Assembly: GCF_029633825.1 (NCBI RefSeq)
Contig: NZ_CP090642.1
Coordinates: 992,001-1,056,000, forward strand
Origin: Burkholderia contaminans
GTDB taxonomy: Bacteria; Pseudomonadota; Gammaproteobacteria; Burkholderiales; Burkholderiaceae
Direction: 5' to 3'
DNA: 64,000 bases
This document shows, piece after piece, positions 43,303 through 52,619 of the stretch; position 1 is the stretch's first letter, and each line of letters starts with the position of its first letter. The notes beneath the pieces are model-generated. The model ran no database searches and was not told where the DNA came from. It worked only from the letters and a program-made list of their open reading frames with translations. Made by a program: the position numbers and the translations under genes.

Positions 43303-45075
43303 ATGTGCGGCTTGGCAGGGCTGATTCGCCATGACGGCCAAGCGCCGGCGCAGGTCGAGCGGGTGCTCGCCATGCGCGAGCGACAACGGCATCGTGGGCC
43401 AGATGACCGCGGCTTGTGGCATGACCAACACGCCGTGCTGGCTCACGACCGTTTGGCTTTACTCGACGCCGAGCATGGCGCGCAGCCGATGTGCAGCGCC
43501 GACCATCGTTACGTGCTGGTCTACAACGGCGAGATCTACAACTACGCTGAGCTTCGCCACGAACTGAGCGCGCGCTGGTTGTTCCGCACGAACACCGATA
43601 CCGAGGTGGTGCTCGCCGCGTATGCGGTATGGGGCGAAGCGTGTCTTCGGCGCTTCAACGGCATGTTCGCGTTCCTGGTGTGGGACACCCATCGTCAACG
43701 AGCCTTTGCCGCGCGCGACCGGCTGGGCGTCAAGCCGTTCGTTTACCTGCAACAGGGGGCGGAATTCCTGTTTGCCTCCGAGGCCAAAGGACTGCTGCCT
43801 GCGATGCAAGCGCCGCGTGCGAATATCGACGCCGTGCTGGAATACCTGGTGGCGCCGTTCTTCAGCGGCGTGGCGCAACCGATGTTCGACGGCATGGCCT
43901 ACCTGCCGCCCGGGCATCTGCTGCGCCTGGATCGCGATGGCTTGCAGCTGTCGCGCTGGGCGCCGGAGATTGCCGAAAACCCGGCCGCCAGGGCGGACGA
44001 TATCGCCCACGCGCTGCGCGAGCGGCTGTCCGCAGCTGTCCAGCGTAGCTTGATCGCCGATACACCGGTCGGCCTGTTTTTCAGCGGTGGCCTCGACTCC
44101 ACGCTGATAGGCGGCCTGGCGCGAGCGGCAGGTGCGACACCGCCCTGCTTCACCATTCGCTTCGAAGATCACCATCGCTACGACTACACGCGTTCACTGA
44201 TCGTGGCTTCCGATGATCAACCTTTCGCCGAACAGGCCGCCAATGAATTGGGCCTGCCACGCGAAGACGTCGTACCCACGCGCTCCGCACTCGCCCAGGA
44301 TATGCTGCAATTGGCCACGCAAAACGATGCACTGCCTGCGTGGGAACAGGAGCTGGCGCAACACTATTTGGCGCGCGCCGCCAGCACGCGCCTCAAGGCG
44401 GTATTGGTGGGCGATGCCGCCGATGAAACGCACTATGGTTATCACTTTCTGCTCGACCCGCACGCCACCCGCGATCCGACCCATATCCTGCAACGCTTGA
44501 CCGCCGATCCCTATCTACGGCAGGGCTTGCTGGAGCAACCGTTGCAACACTACGGCGAGGTCTATCGCCAACTCGCGATCGCAGCCGGACACGATTGGCA
44601 TACGCCCGCCTCACGTTTGCGCGCCACGCAATGGCTGGTGCGCCATCGTTGGTTGCAGCGGCTGTTGCATAACGGCGATATCCATGGCATGGCACATGGA
44701 CTGGAAGCGCGCGTCCCCTTCAGCGATACCGAAGTTCTGGACCTGGCTGCCACCATTCCGGCCGAGCTGGCGCTACGTGATGGCGTGGAGAAAGCCATGT
44801 TGCGTGAAGCGTCGCGCGGTGCATTGCCGGAAGCCGTGCGCCTGCGCAGGAAGTCGGCCTTACCCAAGGATCAAGGCAACGGCGAGTCATTGCGCCAGCA
44901 CACCCGCGAAATACTGGCTACGGACGCCGACCGCATCGCCGGCTTGCTCGACGTACCCCGACTGCAGCGCCGCTGCGCCGATCCATCCCCGCTGAATGAG
45001 CAAGAGCGCGCCGTCATGTTTCGGGCGTGCTCGTTGGCGCACTGGTCGCGGGTTCACGGCGTGAGCATGCCATGA
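43303..45075 (+). CDS. asnB: Asparagine synthetase B-type, glutamine-hydrolysing
   Basis: A 590-residue amidotransferase. Cys2 after the initiator Met is the glutaminase nucleophile (MCGLAGLIRH); RHRGPDDRG (30-38) and YNGEIYNY (74-81) complete the glutaminase site. The synthetase half has the PP-loop SGGLDST at 261-267 and GDAADE further on. The ATG was chosen because Cys must be residue 2. It converts aspartate and glutamine to asparagine and glutamate, or amidates a related carboxylate. Codon composition is less GC-rich than the surrounding pump genes; with chpSB it makes up the insert. No partner biosynthetic genes are beside it. Confidence 0.88.
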   Translation: MCGLAGLIRHDGQAPAQVERVLAMRERQRHRGPDDRGLWHDQHAVLAHDRLALLDAEHGAQPMCSADHRYVLVYNGEIYNYAELRHELSARWLFRTNTDTEVVLAAYAVWGEACLRRFNGMFAFLVWDTHRQRAFAARDRLGVKPFVYLQQGAEFLFASEAKGLLPAMQAPRANIDAVLEYLVAPFFSGVAQPMFDGMAYLPPGHLLRLDRDGLQLSRWAPEIAENPAARADDIAHALRERLSAAVQRSLIADTPVGLFFSGGLDSTLIGGLARAAGATPPCFTIRFEDHHRYDYTRSLIVASDDQPFAEQAANELGLPREDVVPTRSALAQDMLQLATQNDALPAWEQELAQHYLARAASTRLKAVLVGDAADETHYGYHFLLDPHATRDPTHILQRLTADPYLRQGLLEQPLQHYGEVYRQLAIAAGHDWHTPASRLRATQWLVRHRWLQRLLHNGDIHGMAHGLEARVPFSDTEVLDLAATIPAELALRDGVEKAMLREASRGALPEAVRLRRKSALPKDQGNGESLRQHTREILATDADRIAGLLDVPRLQRRCADPSPLNEQERAVMFRACSLAHWSRVHGVSMP

Positions 45076-45200
45076 GGCGAGCCTTGTTTTGCGTGATGCC
45101 CGAGAAGGAGCATCTCGATCTTTGTATCGAACCTGACCAGCGCTTGCGAACCGGTAGGCTTCGAAGCGGCGTTCAACGCGCCCGCCATCCCAGCCTGGCC

Positions 45201-45336
45201 GGGTTGCTGTAAGCGTTGGGCGGCTGGCAGGCGAGCGCGAGCGCAGACGCGGAATGAAACACCGGCACGCAGGCACACGCAGCGGCCGCGCGGCCCGAAC
45301 CCGCCGTCACGCTGCCGGCGGCCGGTTGAACGTGAG
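45201..45336. repeat. Outer-membrane-factor 3' end, repeat copy B (remnant)
   Basis: A diverged copy of the outer-membrane-factor C-terminal coding sequence, not in a usable frame: it begins GGGTTGCTGTAAG, placing a stop within the copied LLKAMGGGWQAG segment. Its last 30 bases also encode, on the other strand, the C-terminus of the histidine kinase gene. It marks the right edge of the chpSB/asnB insert. Confidence 0.75.
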
Positions 45337-46767
45337 CACGAACCGCGTGCCGCGCGCATCGCTTTCGACCTGCGCGGTGCCGCCGTGCAGCTCCATCACC
45401 GATCGCACGATCGCGAGGCCGAGCCCGGCCGTGCCGCCCGGCGCACCGCCGCTGCGCGCCGGGTCGCCGCGCACGAACCGGTCGAAGATCCGCGGCAACA
45501 GCGCGGGATCGATCGGCTCGCCGGGATTGGCGACGACGACGCGCACCGCATCCGGTGTTTCGTCGACGGCGAGCGTGATGACACCGCCGGCCGGTGTATA
45601 CCGCAGCGCGTTCGCGAGCAGGTTGCCGATCGCGCGGCGAAACAGCTCGACGTCGGCGGTCAGCCGCCCTTGCCCGTCGACGCGCAGCATCGAGCCCGCT
45701 TCGTCGGCGAGCCCCTCGAAATACTCGGCGATGCGTTCGAGTTCGTCGCGCACGTCGAACGCGCGCTGCCGCGTGACGAAGCTCGGATGCTCGGCGCGCG
45801 CGAGGAACAGCACGTTCTCGATCATCCGCGCGAGCCGGTCGTATTCCTCGAGATTCGATTCGAGCAGCGTCTGGTACTCGTCGACCGAACGCGGCCGGGC
45901 GAGCGCGACTTCGGTTGCGCCGCGCATGTTGTTCAGCGGCGTACGCAGATCGTGCGCGAGATCCGCGCTGAATTGCGACAGATGCGAGAACGCCTGCTGC
46001 AGGCGGCCGAGCATCGCATTCTGCGCGTCGACGAGCGCCCGCAGCTCGCGCGGCGCGCGCGACGCGTCGAGGCGCGTGTCGAGCTTGTCGACCGTGATCC
46101 GGCCGGTGTTGTCGACGATCTCGCGCAGCGGCTCGAGTGCCGTGCGGATCAGCCCATAGCCGAGCAGCAGCGCGAACAACGCGCCGAGGCCGCCGGCAAG
46201 CTTAAGCCGGTCGCGATAACTGTCGAGCAGCGCGGCCCGGTCGCGCATGTTGCGTGCGATCGCGATGTGAATCGGCGTGCGGTCGCCAAGCAAGGCCTCG
46301 ATCACGACGCCGCGCATCGGCGTGCCGCCCGCCGCGGTCCATGTGACGAGTTGATCCGCCGTGATCCGGTCGTTCGCGGGTATCGGCGTCGCATTCGGCG
46401 CAAACAGCTGCGCGTCGGCCAGCGGCACCGACGCGGCCGGCCGCGCGTCGTCGAGCGCGGCGAGCGTGACGTTGTGGCGCACCAGCATGTCGCCCTGCCC
46501 GTCGGTGACGCCCATCGACAGCGCCTCGTTGCCGAGCACCTGGCTCGTGAGCCGCTCCGTATGCGCGCGCACCGCGTCGAGTGATTCGAGCTCGCCCGCG
46601 AGCCGGCGCGTATGGCGCGCGGCGAGCACGATGTCGAGGTCGTCCTGCGTATTGACCTGTCGCTCGAGGCTCGCGTACACGTACACGCCGACGAGCGCGA
46701 ACGCGGCCAGCGTGGTCCCGGCGATGGCGAGCGCAAGCGTCGCGGCAAGCGAGCGCGGCCGCGTCAT
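45307..46767 (-). CDS. Heavy-metal-type sensor histidine kinase
   Basis: A 486-residue two-component kinase of the CusS/IrlS type: an N-terminal helix (about 8-32), a periplasmic sensor part (33-185), a second helix (191-210), a HAMP linker, the H-box [15 protein letters not shown] with His272, the N-box [14 protein letters not shown] and G-boxes ending [11 protein letters not shown]. The ATG overlaps the response-regulator stop (ATGA). Its stop codon lies in the copied outer-membrane-factor sequence, so it and that gene originally had overlapping, convergent ends. Confidence 0.9.
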   Translation of the reverse strand: MTRPRSLAATLALAIAGTTLAAFALVGVYVYASLERQVNTQDDLDIVLAARHTRRLAGELESLDAVRAHTERLTSQVLGNEALSMGVTDGQGDMLVRHNVTLAALDDARPAASVPLADAQLFAPNATPIPANDRITADQLVTWTAAGGTPMRGVVIEALLGDRTPIHIAIARNMRDRAALLDSYRDRLKLAGGLGALFALLLGYGLIRTALEPLREIVDNTGRITVDKLDTRLDASRAPRELRALVDAQNAMLGRLQQAFSHLSQFSADLAHDLRTPLNNMRGATEVALARPRSVDEYQTLLESNLEEYDRLARMIENVLFLARAEHPSFVTRQRAFDVRDELERIAEYFEGLADEAGSMLRVDGQGRLTADVELFRRAIGNLLANALRYTPAGGVITLAVDETPDAVRVVVANPGEPIDPALLPRIFDRFVRGDPARSGGAPGGTAGLGLAIVRSVMELHGGTAQVESDARGTRFVLTFNRPPAA

Positions 46768-47441
46768 GCGTCGTCCTTGGGTTCGAGCACGTAGCCGACG
46801 CCGCGCACCGTGTGGATCAGCTTCACCGGGAACGCGTCGTCGATCTTCGCGCGCAGGCGCCGGATCGCGACTTCGACGACGTTGGTATCGCTGTCGAAAT
46901 TCATGTCCCACACGTAGGACGCGATCTGCGTGCGGCTCAGCACCTCGCCCTGCCGGCGTGCGAGCAGCTGCAGCAGCGAGAATTCCCGCGGCGTCAGGTC
47001 GATCCGCGTGGCGCCGCGCTTCACACGGCGGCGCACGACGTCGATTTCGAGGTCGCCCACCGCGAGATGCTCGGTTTCGCGCGGCGGCCCGCGCCGCGCG
47101 AGCGTGCGGATGCGGGCGAGCAGCTCGACGAACGCGAACGGCTTCACCAGGTAATCGTCGGCGCCGAGCTCGAGGCCGTGCACGCGGTCCCGCACGTCGT
47201 CGCGCGCGGTCAGGAACAGCACCGGCGTCGTATGCGTGTCGCGCAGCCGCTTCAGCACGCCCCAGCCGTCGAGCACCGGCAGCATCACGTCGAGCACGAT
47301 CACGTCGTAGCGCTCTTCCTGCGCGAGCGTCAGCCCTTCGCCGCCGTCCTTCGCGAGATCGACGCTGAACCCCGATTCTTCGAGGCCCTTCTTCAGGTAC
47401 GCGCCCGTCTTCGGCTCGTCTTCAACTATCAGGATGCGCAT
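46764..47441 (-). CDS. Heavy-metal-type OmpR-family response regulator
   Basis: A 225-residue response regulator with phospho-acceptor Asp51 (VIVLDVMLP), acidic Asp8 and Glu9, and Lys100 ([10 protein letters not shown]), followed by an OmpR-type winged helix (residues 128-220) ending [18 protein letters not shown]...VRGVGYVL, the signature of the CusR/CopR/IrlR heavy-metal group. It overlaps the kinase gene. A GATTAC-N6-GTAATC site lies 89 bp upstream, consistent with autoregulation, and similar sites occur before the RND pump and both DUF4148 genes, probably its regulon. Confidence 0.93.
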   Translation of the reverse strand: MRILIVEDEPKTGAYLKKGLEESGFSVDLAKDGGEGLTLAQEERYDVIVLDVMLPVLDGWGVLKRLRDTHTTPVLFLTARDDVRDRVHGLELGADDYLVKPFAFVELLARIRTLARRGPPRETEHLAVGDLEIDVVRRRVKRGATRIDLTPREFSLLQLLARRQGEVLSRTQIASYVWDMNFDSDTNVVEVAIRRLRAKIDDAFPVKLIHTVRGVGYVLEPKDDA

Positions 47442-47529
47442 GGCGGTTCCGTCGCGGTCGTGGTGACATGCGGCGATGTTACCGGGAAACGCCGACGGCG
47501 CACTGCACGGTGCAAGCGGGAACGCGGTG

Positions 47530-47547
47530 GATTACAAAACGGTAATC
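47530..47547 (-). promoter_or_regulatory. Operator-like 18-mer, response regulator promoter
   Basis: GATTACAAAACGGTAATC is a perfect GATTAC-N6-GTAATC inverted repeat, 89 bp before the response-regulator start. It resembles binding sites of CusR/CzcR-type regulators. Confidence 0.7.
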
Positions 47548-47781
47548 GGGCCGTTAGCGTGGCGTGCGGTTGCGAACCCAGAACCCCATTGGTGACGCCG
47601 ATCGGTAGAGGCGGGCAGCCCGGCGGATGCTGATGCGGTGCGGACGCCGGGAACGGAGGACGACCGGGACGACGATGTCCGCACATCGGGCGTGTCGTGA
47701 ACGCGTACGCAAACGAAGGCGAAGGCGTCTTCCCGAGCCGCTGCTGCCGTTGTTTGGAACCAGCCGGCGCGAACCCGCGCG

Positions 47782-47958
47782 TCAGAAATCCCAGTCGGCT
47801 TCCGTTTGGATTCCTTTGTATTCCATGAGAATCCAGTTCGCGACGAACGTCACGAGGTCATCGAAGAAAGCCGATGTTGCCGCGTCGTCGAATACGGTCC
47901 GATCGAAAAACCGACGGGCCCGCAAATGCGGAGCGATCCGCGCCGTTTCCCCTTCCAT
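47782..47958 (-). CDS. Small unrecognised ORF
   Basis: A 58-residue leftward frame starting MEGETARIAPHLRARR and ending ILMEYKGIQTEADWDF. It has the amino acid make-up of a true protein and a codon use unlike the neighbours (less GC-rich). The frame extends upstream through SNVAFINS to an in-frame stop, without an earlier good start, so it could be a truncated remnant. No family was recognised. Confidence 0.35.
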   Translation of the reverse strand: MEGETARIAPHLRARRFFDRTVFDDAATSAFFDDLVTFVANWILMEYKGIQTEADWDF

Positions 47959-48192
47959 CGAGTTGATGAACGCGACGTTTGACGGATTCGGCAGCCTGGC
48001 GTCGCACGCTGCGCCGATCGAGCAATGCTCACGCCTCGTCAGGCGGTTCCATCACGGCCCCGGACGAGCGCATTGCAACTGCGCCGAACGTGAGGCCTGG
48101 CCGGACAGGGGTTGCATCCGGCCGCACCAAACCACATGCCGACGCAGCCGCGCCCCTGACAGAAAGTGACCCCAATAACATCACAAGATTGC

Positions 48193-48202
48193 ATTTTCAC
48201 AT
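48193..48202 (+). promoter_or_regulatory. Candidate DeoR-type operator element, kinase operon
   Basis: ATTTTCACAT in the AT-rich promoter about 80 bp before the deoxyribokinase start. Its complement, with one mismatch, is at 52560 in the deoC/regulator promoter. Confidence 0.4.
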
Positions 48203-48283
48203 TTTATGTTATTTTATTACCATCATTCGCACGCCGCCGCCGTCCACCCGAGCGGCGCACCCCATACCAAGGAAGAGACGCAG

Positions 48284-49210
48284 ATGGAGACAATCGCCGT
48301 CATCGGCAGCAACATGGTCGACCTCGTGACCTATGTCGCACGCATGCCCGCCCGGGGCGAAACGCTCGAAGCGCCGAACTTCGAGCTCGGCTGCGGCGGC
48401 AAGGGGGCGAACCAGGCCGTCGCGGCCGCCCGCCTCGGCGCGCGCGTCGTGATGGTCACGAAGGTCGGCGACGACGTCTTCGCCGACAACACGATCCGCA
48501 ACTTCGAGCGCGAAGGCATCGACACCACCCACGTGCGCAAGGTGGCCGGCGTGCCGAGCGGCGTCGCGCCGATCTTCGTCGAACCCGATTCGAGCAACAG
48601 CATCCTGATCGTCAAGGGCGCGAACCGCCACCTGACGCCGGACGACATCGACGCGGCCGCGCCGCAGCTCGCCGAATGCGCGCTGATCGTGCTGCAGCTC
48701 GAGATCGAGCTCGACACCGTCTATCACGCGATCGCATTCGGTGCGCGGCATGGCATTCCCGTGCTGCTGAACCCCGCGCCTGCGGTGGCCGATCTCGATT
48801 TCGAGCGGATCCGCACCGTCGAATTCTTCGTGCCGAACGAAACCGAGCTCGCGATCGTGTCGGGCATGCCGGTCGATTCGCGCGAGAGCGCCACCCGCGC
48901 CGCCGAAGCGCTGGTCGCGCGCGGGCTCAAGCACGTGCTCGTCACGCTCGGCAGCAACGGTTCGCTGCTGGTATCGCGCGACGGCGTGCGGCACGTGCCG
49001 GGCGTACCGGTCGACGCGCGCGACACGACGGGCGCCGGCGACGCGTACATCGGCTGCTTCGCGCGCTGCTATGCCGCGTCGCGCGACGCACTCGACGCGA
49101 TGCGTTACGCGTCCGCGTATGCCGCGCATTCGGTCACGGGCCTCGGCACGCAGAAATCGTACGCCGACACCGCGACGTTCGAACGCTTCCTCCGCGACGC
49201 CGGCTTCTGA
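48284..49210 (+). CDS. deoK: Ribokinase-family sugar kinase, probable deoxyribokinase
   Basis: A 308-residue PfkB-family kinase with the two signatures: FELGCGGKGANQAVAAARLGARV near 36-58 and the catalytic DTTGAGDAYIGCF near 247 (Asp as base). AAGGAAG precedes the ATG. Upstream of a FucP-type permease and a DUF4432 mutarotase, and near a deoxyribose-phosphate aldolase and DeoR regulator; this set matches the deoKPX/deoQ cluster described in Salmonella for 2-deoxy-D-ribose use, so deoxyribose is the likely substrate rather than ribose. The assignment rests on context. Confidence 0.85.
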   Translation: METIAVIGSNMVDLVTYVARMPARGETLEAPNFELGCGGKGANQAVAAARLGARVVMVTKVGDDVFADNTIRNFEREGIDTTHVRKVAGVPSGVAPIFVEPDSSNSILIVKGANRHLTPDDIDAAAPQLAECALIVLQLEIELDTVYHAIAFGARHGIPVLLNPAPAVADLDFERIRTVEFFVPNETELAIVSGMPVDSRESATRAAEALVARGLKHVLVTLGSNGSLLVSRDGVRHVPGVPVDARDTTGAGDAYIGCFARCYAASRDALDAMRYASAYAAHSVTGLGTQKSYADTATFERFLRDAGF

Positions 49211-49251
49211 CCGGCGCCTTCATCGACGAGACAACCGGGAAGGAGACACCC

Positions 49252-50625
49252 ATGGGCCGAGCCAGAATCGAACATACCCCCGACGGCTATTACCTGAACC
49301 GCACCCCACTCTTCGCGTTTACGCTGCTGTGCTGCCTGTTCGCGCTGTGGGGCACCGCCGCGAACCTGAACGACGTGCTGATCGCGCAATTCAAGAAGTC
49401 ATTCTTCCTGTCCGATTTCGAATCGGCATTCGTGCAGTCCGCGTTCTATCTCGGCTACTTCTTCCTCGCGATTCCGGCCGCGACCGTCGTGAAGAAGTTC
49501 AGCTACAAGACAACGATCCTGGTCGGCCTGCTGCTCTACACGACCGGCTGCCTGCTTTTCTTCCCGGCCGCGTCGATGGCGAAGTACGGGATGTTCCTCA
49601 TCGCGCTGTTCGTGATCGCGGCCGGCCTGTCGTTTCTCGAAACCGCATCGAATTCGTATTCGACGCTGATGGGCCCGCGCGACACCAGCACGCGGCGGCT
49701 GAACATCTCGCAGACGTTCTATCCGTTCGGCGCGATGGCCGGCGTGTACATGGGCAGCTTCCTGATCTTCAAGGAGGGCGATGCATCGCATGCGCAGCTC
49801 GCCGCGATGTCGGCGGCCGACGCGCACGTGCACCAGCTCGCGATGATCCAGGCCACGCTCGAGCCGTACAAGTGGCTGATCGTCGTGCTCGCCGCCGTGT
49901 TCATCGTGTTCGCGCTCACGCCCTACCCGGCCTGCAAGGGCAACGGCCCGAGCGTGGCCACGCACCGGATCGACGCGCGCGGCACGCTCGCGCGCCTGTT
50001 CGGCAACCGGCGCTTCGTCGCGGGCGTCGTCGCGCAGTTCCTGTATGTCGGTGCGCAGGTCGGCGTGTGGAGCTTCACGATCCGGCTCGCGATGCAGATC
50101 GGCGGCCTCACCGAGCGCGGCGCGTCGCGCTACCTGCTTGCCACGTTCTTCGCGTTCTTCGTCGGCAAGCTGATCGCCACGCTCGTGATGAAGCGCGTCG
50201 GCCCGGCCAAGGTGCTGATCGTCTACGGCATCCTGTGCATCGCGCTGCTCGCATACACGATCAGCGTGCACGACATCACGGCCGTCTACGCGGCCGTGGG
50301 CGTGAGCGTGTTCCTCGGCCCGTGCTGGCCGACGATCTACGGCCTCACGATCGACGGGCTCGGCAAGGACACCGAATATGGCGGCTCGATCCTCGTGATG
50401 AGCATCGTCGGCGGCGCGGTCGTGCCGCTGATCCAGGGGCTGATCTCCGATCACACGGGCGGCAACATGCAGCTCGCGTTCGTCGTGCCGCTCGCGTGCT
50501 TCGTCGTGATCGTCTACTACGGCTTCTACTGCCTGCGCCACCTGCCGGCCGCGACGCCCGACGCAGCCGCCGACGGCAACGCGCCTGCGCGCTACACCGC
50601 CACGCGCAACACGTCGGGGGCTTGA
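49252..50625 (+). CDS. deoP: FucP-family sugar/proton symporter, probable deoxyribose permease
   Basis: A 457-residue MFS permease of the fucose:H+ symporter family with twelve helices: FALWGTAANLNDVLIAQFKKSFFLSDFESAFVQSAFYLGYF is the hallmark N-terminal region, and ILVMSIVGGAVVPLIQGLISDHTG lies in the C-terminal half. AAGGAGACACCC precedes the ATG. It is 41 bp after the kinase gene and 2 bp before the DUF4432 gene, forming a three-gene operon. Uptake of 2-deoxy-D-ribose is inferred from neighbours. Confidence 0.88.
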   Translation: MGRARIEHTPDGYYLNRTPLFAFTLLCCLFALWGTAANLNDVLIAQFKKSFFLSDFESAFVQSAFYLGYFFLAIPAATVVKKFSYKTTILVGLLLYTTGCLLFFPAASMAKYGMFLIALFVIAAGLSFLETASNSYSTLMGPRDTSTRRLNISQTFYPFGAMAGVYMGSFLIFKEGDASHAQLAAMSAADAHVHQLAMIQATLEPYKWLIVVLAAVFIVFALTPYPACKGNGPSVATHRIDARGTLARLFGNRRFVAGVVAQFLYVGAQVGVWSFTIRLAMQIGGLTERGASRYLLATFFAFFVGKLIATLVMKRVGPAKVLIVYGILCIALLAYTISVHDITAVYAAVGVSVFLGPCWPTIYGLTIDGLGKDTEYGGSILVMSIVGGAVVPLIQGLISDHTGGNMQLAFVVPLACFVVIVYYGFYCLRHLPAATPDAAADGNAPARYTATRNTSGA

Positions 50626-50627
50626 GC

Positions 50628-51680
50628 ATGCGAGGCGAAATCGAACTGCGGCGCGACGACTTCCGCGACACGCCGCGCACGCTGTACCGCACCGACGGCC
50701 TCACCGTCACCGCGTTCGCGTATCCGTCCGGTGTCGAGGCGCTGAAGCTCGAGAACCATCGCGGCCACCTCGTCGTGCTGCCGTATCTCGGCCAGATGAT
50801 CTGGGCCGCCGCGTTCGACGGCCGCGACCTGACGATGAAGCACATGTTCCGGCAGCCGAAGCGCGCGACATCGATCATCGATACGTACGGCTGCTTCATG
50901 TTCCACAGCGGGCTGCTGCGCAACGGCTGCCCGGGGCCGGACGACACGCATGCGCTGCACGGCGAGATGCCGTGCGCGCCGATGGATCGCGCAAGCGTCG
51001 TGGTCGGCACGGATGCGCGCGGCGCGTTCGTCGAAGTGACCGGCGAATACGAATACGTGCAGGGATTCGGCAGCCATTATGTGGCGCGCCCGTCGGTACG
51101 GCTCGCCGAGCACGACGCGCAGATGACGATCGCGATGGACGTGACGAATCTCGGCGGCACGTCGATGGACCTGATGTACATGGCGCACCTGAACTACGCG
51201 TACGTGCCGGGCGGTCGCTTCGTGCAAGCGTTGCCTCGAGGCGGGTTGCGGTTGCGCGACAGCGTGCCCGCGCACGTCAGGCCGACCGCCGCGTGGCGCG
51301 ACTACACGGCCACGCTCGCGCACGCACCGGAACGGCTTCACACGCTCGATGCGCCTGCGCTGTACGACCCGGAGATCGTGTTCTTCATGAACGGCGCGGA
51401 AACGGATGCGGACGGCGTCGCGCATTTCCTGCTCGAACATCCGGATGGCGGCGCATTCCACATCGCGTACCGTCCCGAGCAATTTCCGCATGCGACGCGC
51501 TGGATCCTGCACAACGCGGACCAGCAGGTCGCCGCATTCGCGCTGCCGTCGACCTGCGAACCGGAGGGGTATGAAGCCGAACGCCGCAAGGGCCACGTGG
51601 CGGCGCTCGCGCCCGGTGCGACGCGCCGCTTCGAAGTCGTCACCGGCTACCTGAGCGCGGCGGAAGCCCGCGATGCGTGA
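50628..51680 (+). CDS. deoX: DUF4432 mutarotase-like protein, probable deoxyribose mutarotase
   Basis: A 350-residue protein of the galactose mutarotase-like fold: LENHRGHLVVLPYLGQMIWAAAFDGRDL near the start and YVQGFGSHYVARPSV, MAHLNYAYVPG in the middle match DUF4432 members. The ATG starts 2 bp after the permease stop. It probably interconverts sugar anomers so that the kinase can use them. It ends 22 bp from the end of the convergent deoR-type gene. Confidence 0.82.
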   Translation: MRGEIELRRDDFRDTPRTLYRTDGLTVTAFAYPSGVEALKLENHRGHLVVLPYLGQMIWAAAFDGRDLTMKHMFRQPKRATSIIDTYGCFMFHSGLLRNGCPGPDDTHALHGEMPCAPMDRASVVVGTDARGAFVEVTGEYEYVQGFGSHYVARPSVRLAEHDAQMTIAMDVTNLGGTSMDLMYMAHLNYAYVPGGRFVQALPRGGLRLRDSVPAHVRPTAAWRDYTATLAHAPERLHTLDAPALYDPEIVFFMNGAETDADGVAHFLLEHPDGGAFHIAYRPEQFPHATRWILHNADQQVAAFALPSTCEPEGYEAERRKGHVAALAPGATRRFEVVTGYLSAAEARDA

Positions 51681-51702
51681 AGCGGTGCGCGGCCGCGCGG
51701 CG

Positions 51703-52473
51703 TCAGGTCACGAGCGCGATCCCGTGCTCGCGAATCGCGGTTTCGTAGCGGCGGCTCAGTTGTCCGTCCGAGATCACGTAGTTGAAGTCGGTCAGCTCGG
51801 CGAAATAGGCCGCGCGCACTTCGTCGAACTTCGTGTGGTCGACGAGCAGGAAGCGGTTCTGCGCACGCGCCATCACCTTCTTCTTCGCGTCGACTTCGTG
51901 GAAGTTGAAGCAGGTCACGCCGCAGCGGTCGCTCACTCCGGCGGCGGAGATGAACGCCTTCGACACGCGCACCGTATCGAGGATGCCCGTTTCGGCCACC
52001 GATTCGAACACCATGTTCTTGCGGTGGTACGCGCCGCCGCACAGGATCACGCTGCAATGCGGCTTCTGCTGCAGCTTCGCGAACACGTTCAGCGAATTGC
52101 AGACGGCGGTGAATTCGAGGTCGTCCGGAATGAAGTCGACGACGAACGGCGTGGTCGAGCCGCAGTCGACGAAGATCGTGTCGCCGGTCGTCACGAACTG
52201 CGCGGCCAGCTTGCCGATGCGGCGCTTCTCCTCCGTCTGCCGGTCGTTCTCGGTGCTGACCACGTACTCGCCGATGTCGCTGCGCTGCGCGGCGAAGTGG
52301 CGCGTCACGTAGCCGCCGATCAGGCTGAGGCCGTGCGGATTGTCCGCGAGATCGCGGCGGATCGTCATTTCGGATACACCGAACAGCTCGGCCACTTCCT
52401 TCAGATGAATCGCGTTCTGCCCTTGCAGCACGTTCATCAGTGTCTTGATCCGTTCGCCTTTCTTCGTTTCCAT
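51703..52473 (-). CDS. DeoR-family transcriptional regulator
   Basis: A 256-residue repressor: METKKGERIKTLMNVLQGQNAIHLKEVAELFGVSEMTIRRDL is the DeoR helix-turn-helix (residues 1-50). The C-terminal sugar-binding domain contains VDCGSTTPFVVDF and CNSLNVFAKL, the phosphosugar-sensing motifs. It is divergent from deoC and convergent with the kinase operon; it probably represses both. Its own region (52474-52619) holds an ATGTGAAAAC element resembling the one before the kinase. Confidence 0.9.
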   Translation of the reverse strand: METKKGERIKTLMNVLQGQNAIHLKEVAELFGVSEMTIRRDLADNPHGLSLIGGYVTRHFAAQRSDIGEYVVSTENDRQTEEKRRIGKLAAQFVTTGDTIFVDCGSTTPFVVDFIPDDLEFTAVCNSLNVFAKLQQKPHCSVILCGGAYHRKNMVFESVAETGILDTVRVSKAFISAAGVSDRCGVTCFNFHEVDAKKKVMARAQNRFLLVDHTKFDEVRAAYFAELTDFNYVISDGQLSRRYETAIREHGIALVT

Positions 52474-52559
52474 GCCAGTATCCTGCGTGCCCGCCGCAAC
52501 CGTCGCTCGTCGTGCCGGGCGCGCGGGCCCGGCCGGAATGTCGTATTTGTAACAAACCG

Positions 52560-52569
52560 ATGTGAAAAC
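52560..52569. promoter_or_regulatory. Candidate DeoR-type operator element, deoC/regulator
   Basis: ATGTGAAAAC, one mismatch from the complement of the ATTTTCACAT element at 48193, in the short AT-rich promoter between the divergent regulator and deoC genes, 60 bp from the deoC start. Confidence 0.4.
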
Positions 52570-52619
52570 ATCAACTTTACGTGTGCCCTTCCCGCACACG
52601 CTCCGTGGAGTCCTGAAAC

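Larger units (their letters stand above)
47442..48283. other. Divergent promoter region, response regulator / deoxyribose operon
   Basis: An 842-bp region. Left part: response-regulator promoter with the operator-like site at 47530. Middle: a leftward small frame at 47782-47958. Right part: an AT-rich stretch near 48160-48220 that looks like the deoxyribose operon promoter, with an ATTTTCACAT element. Confidence 0.5.
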
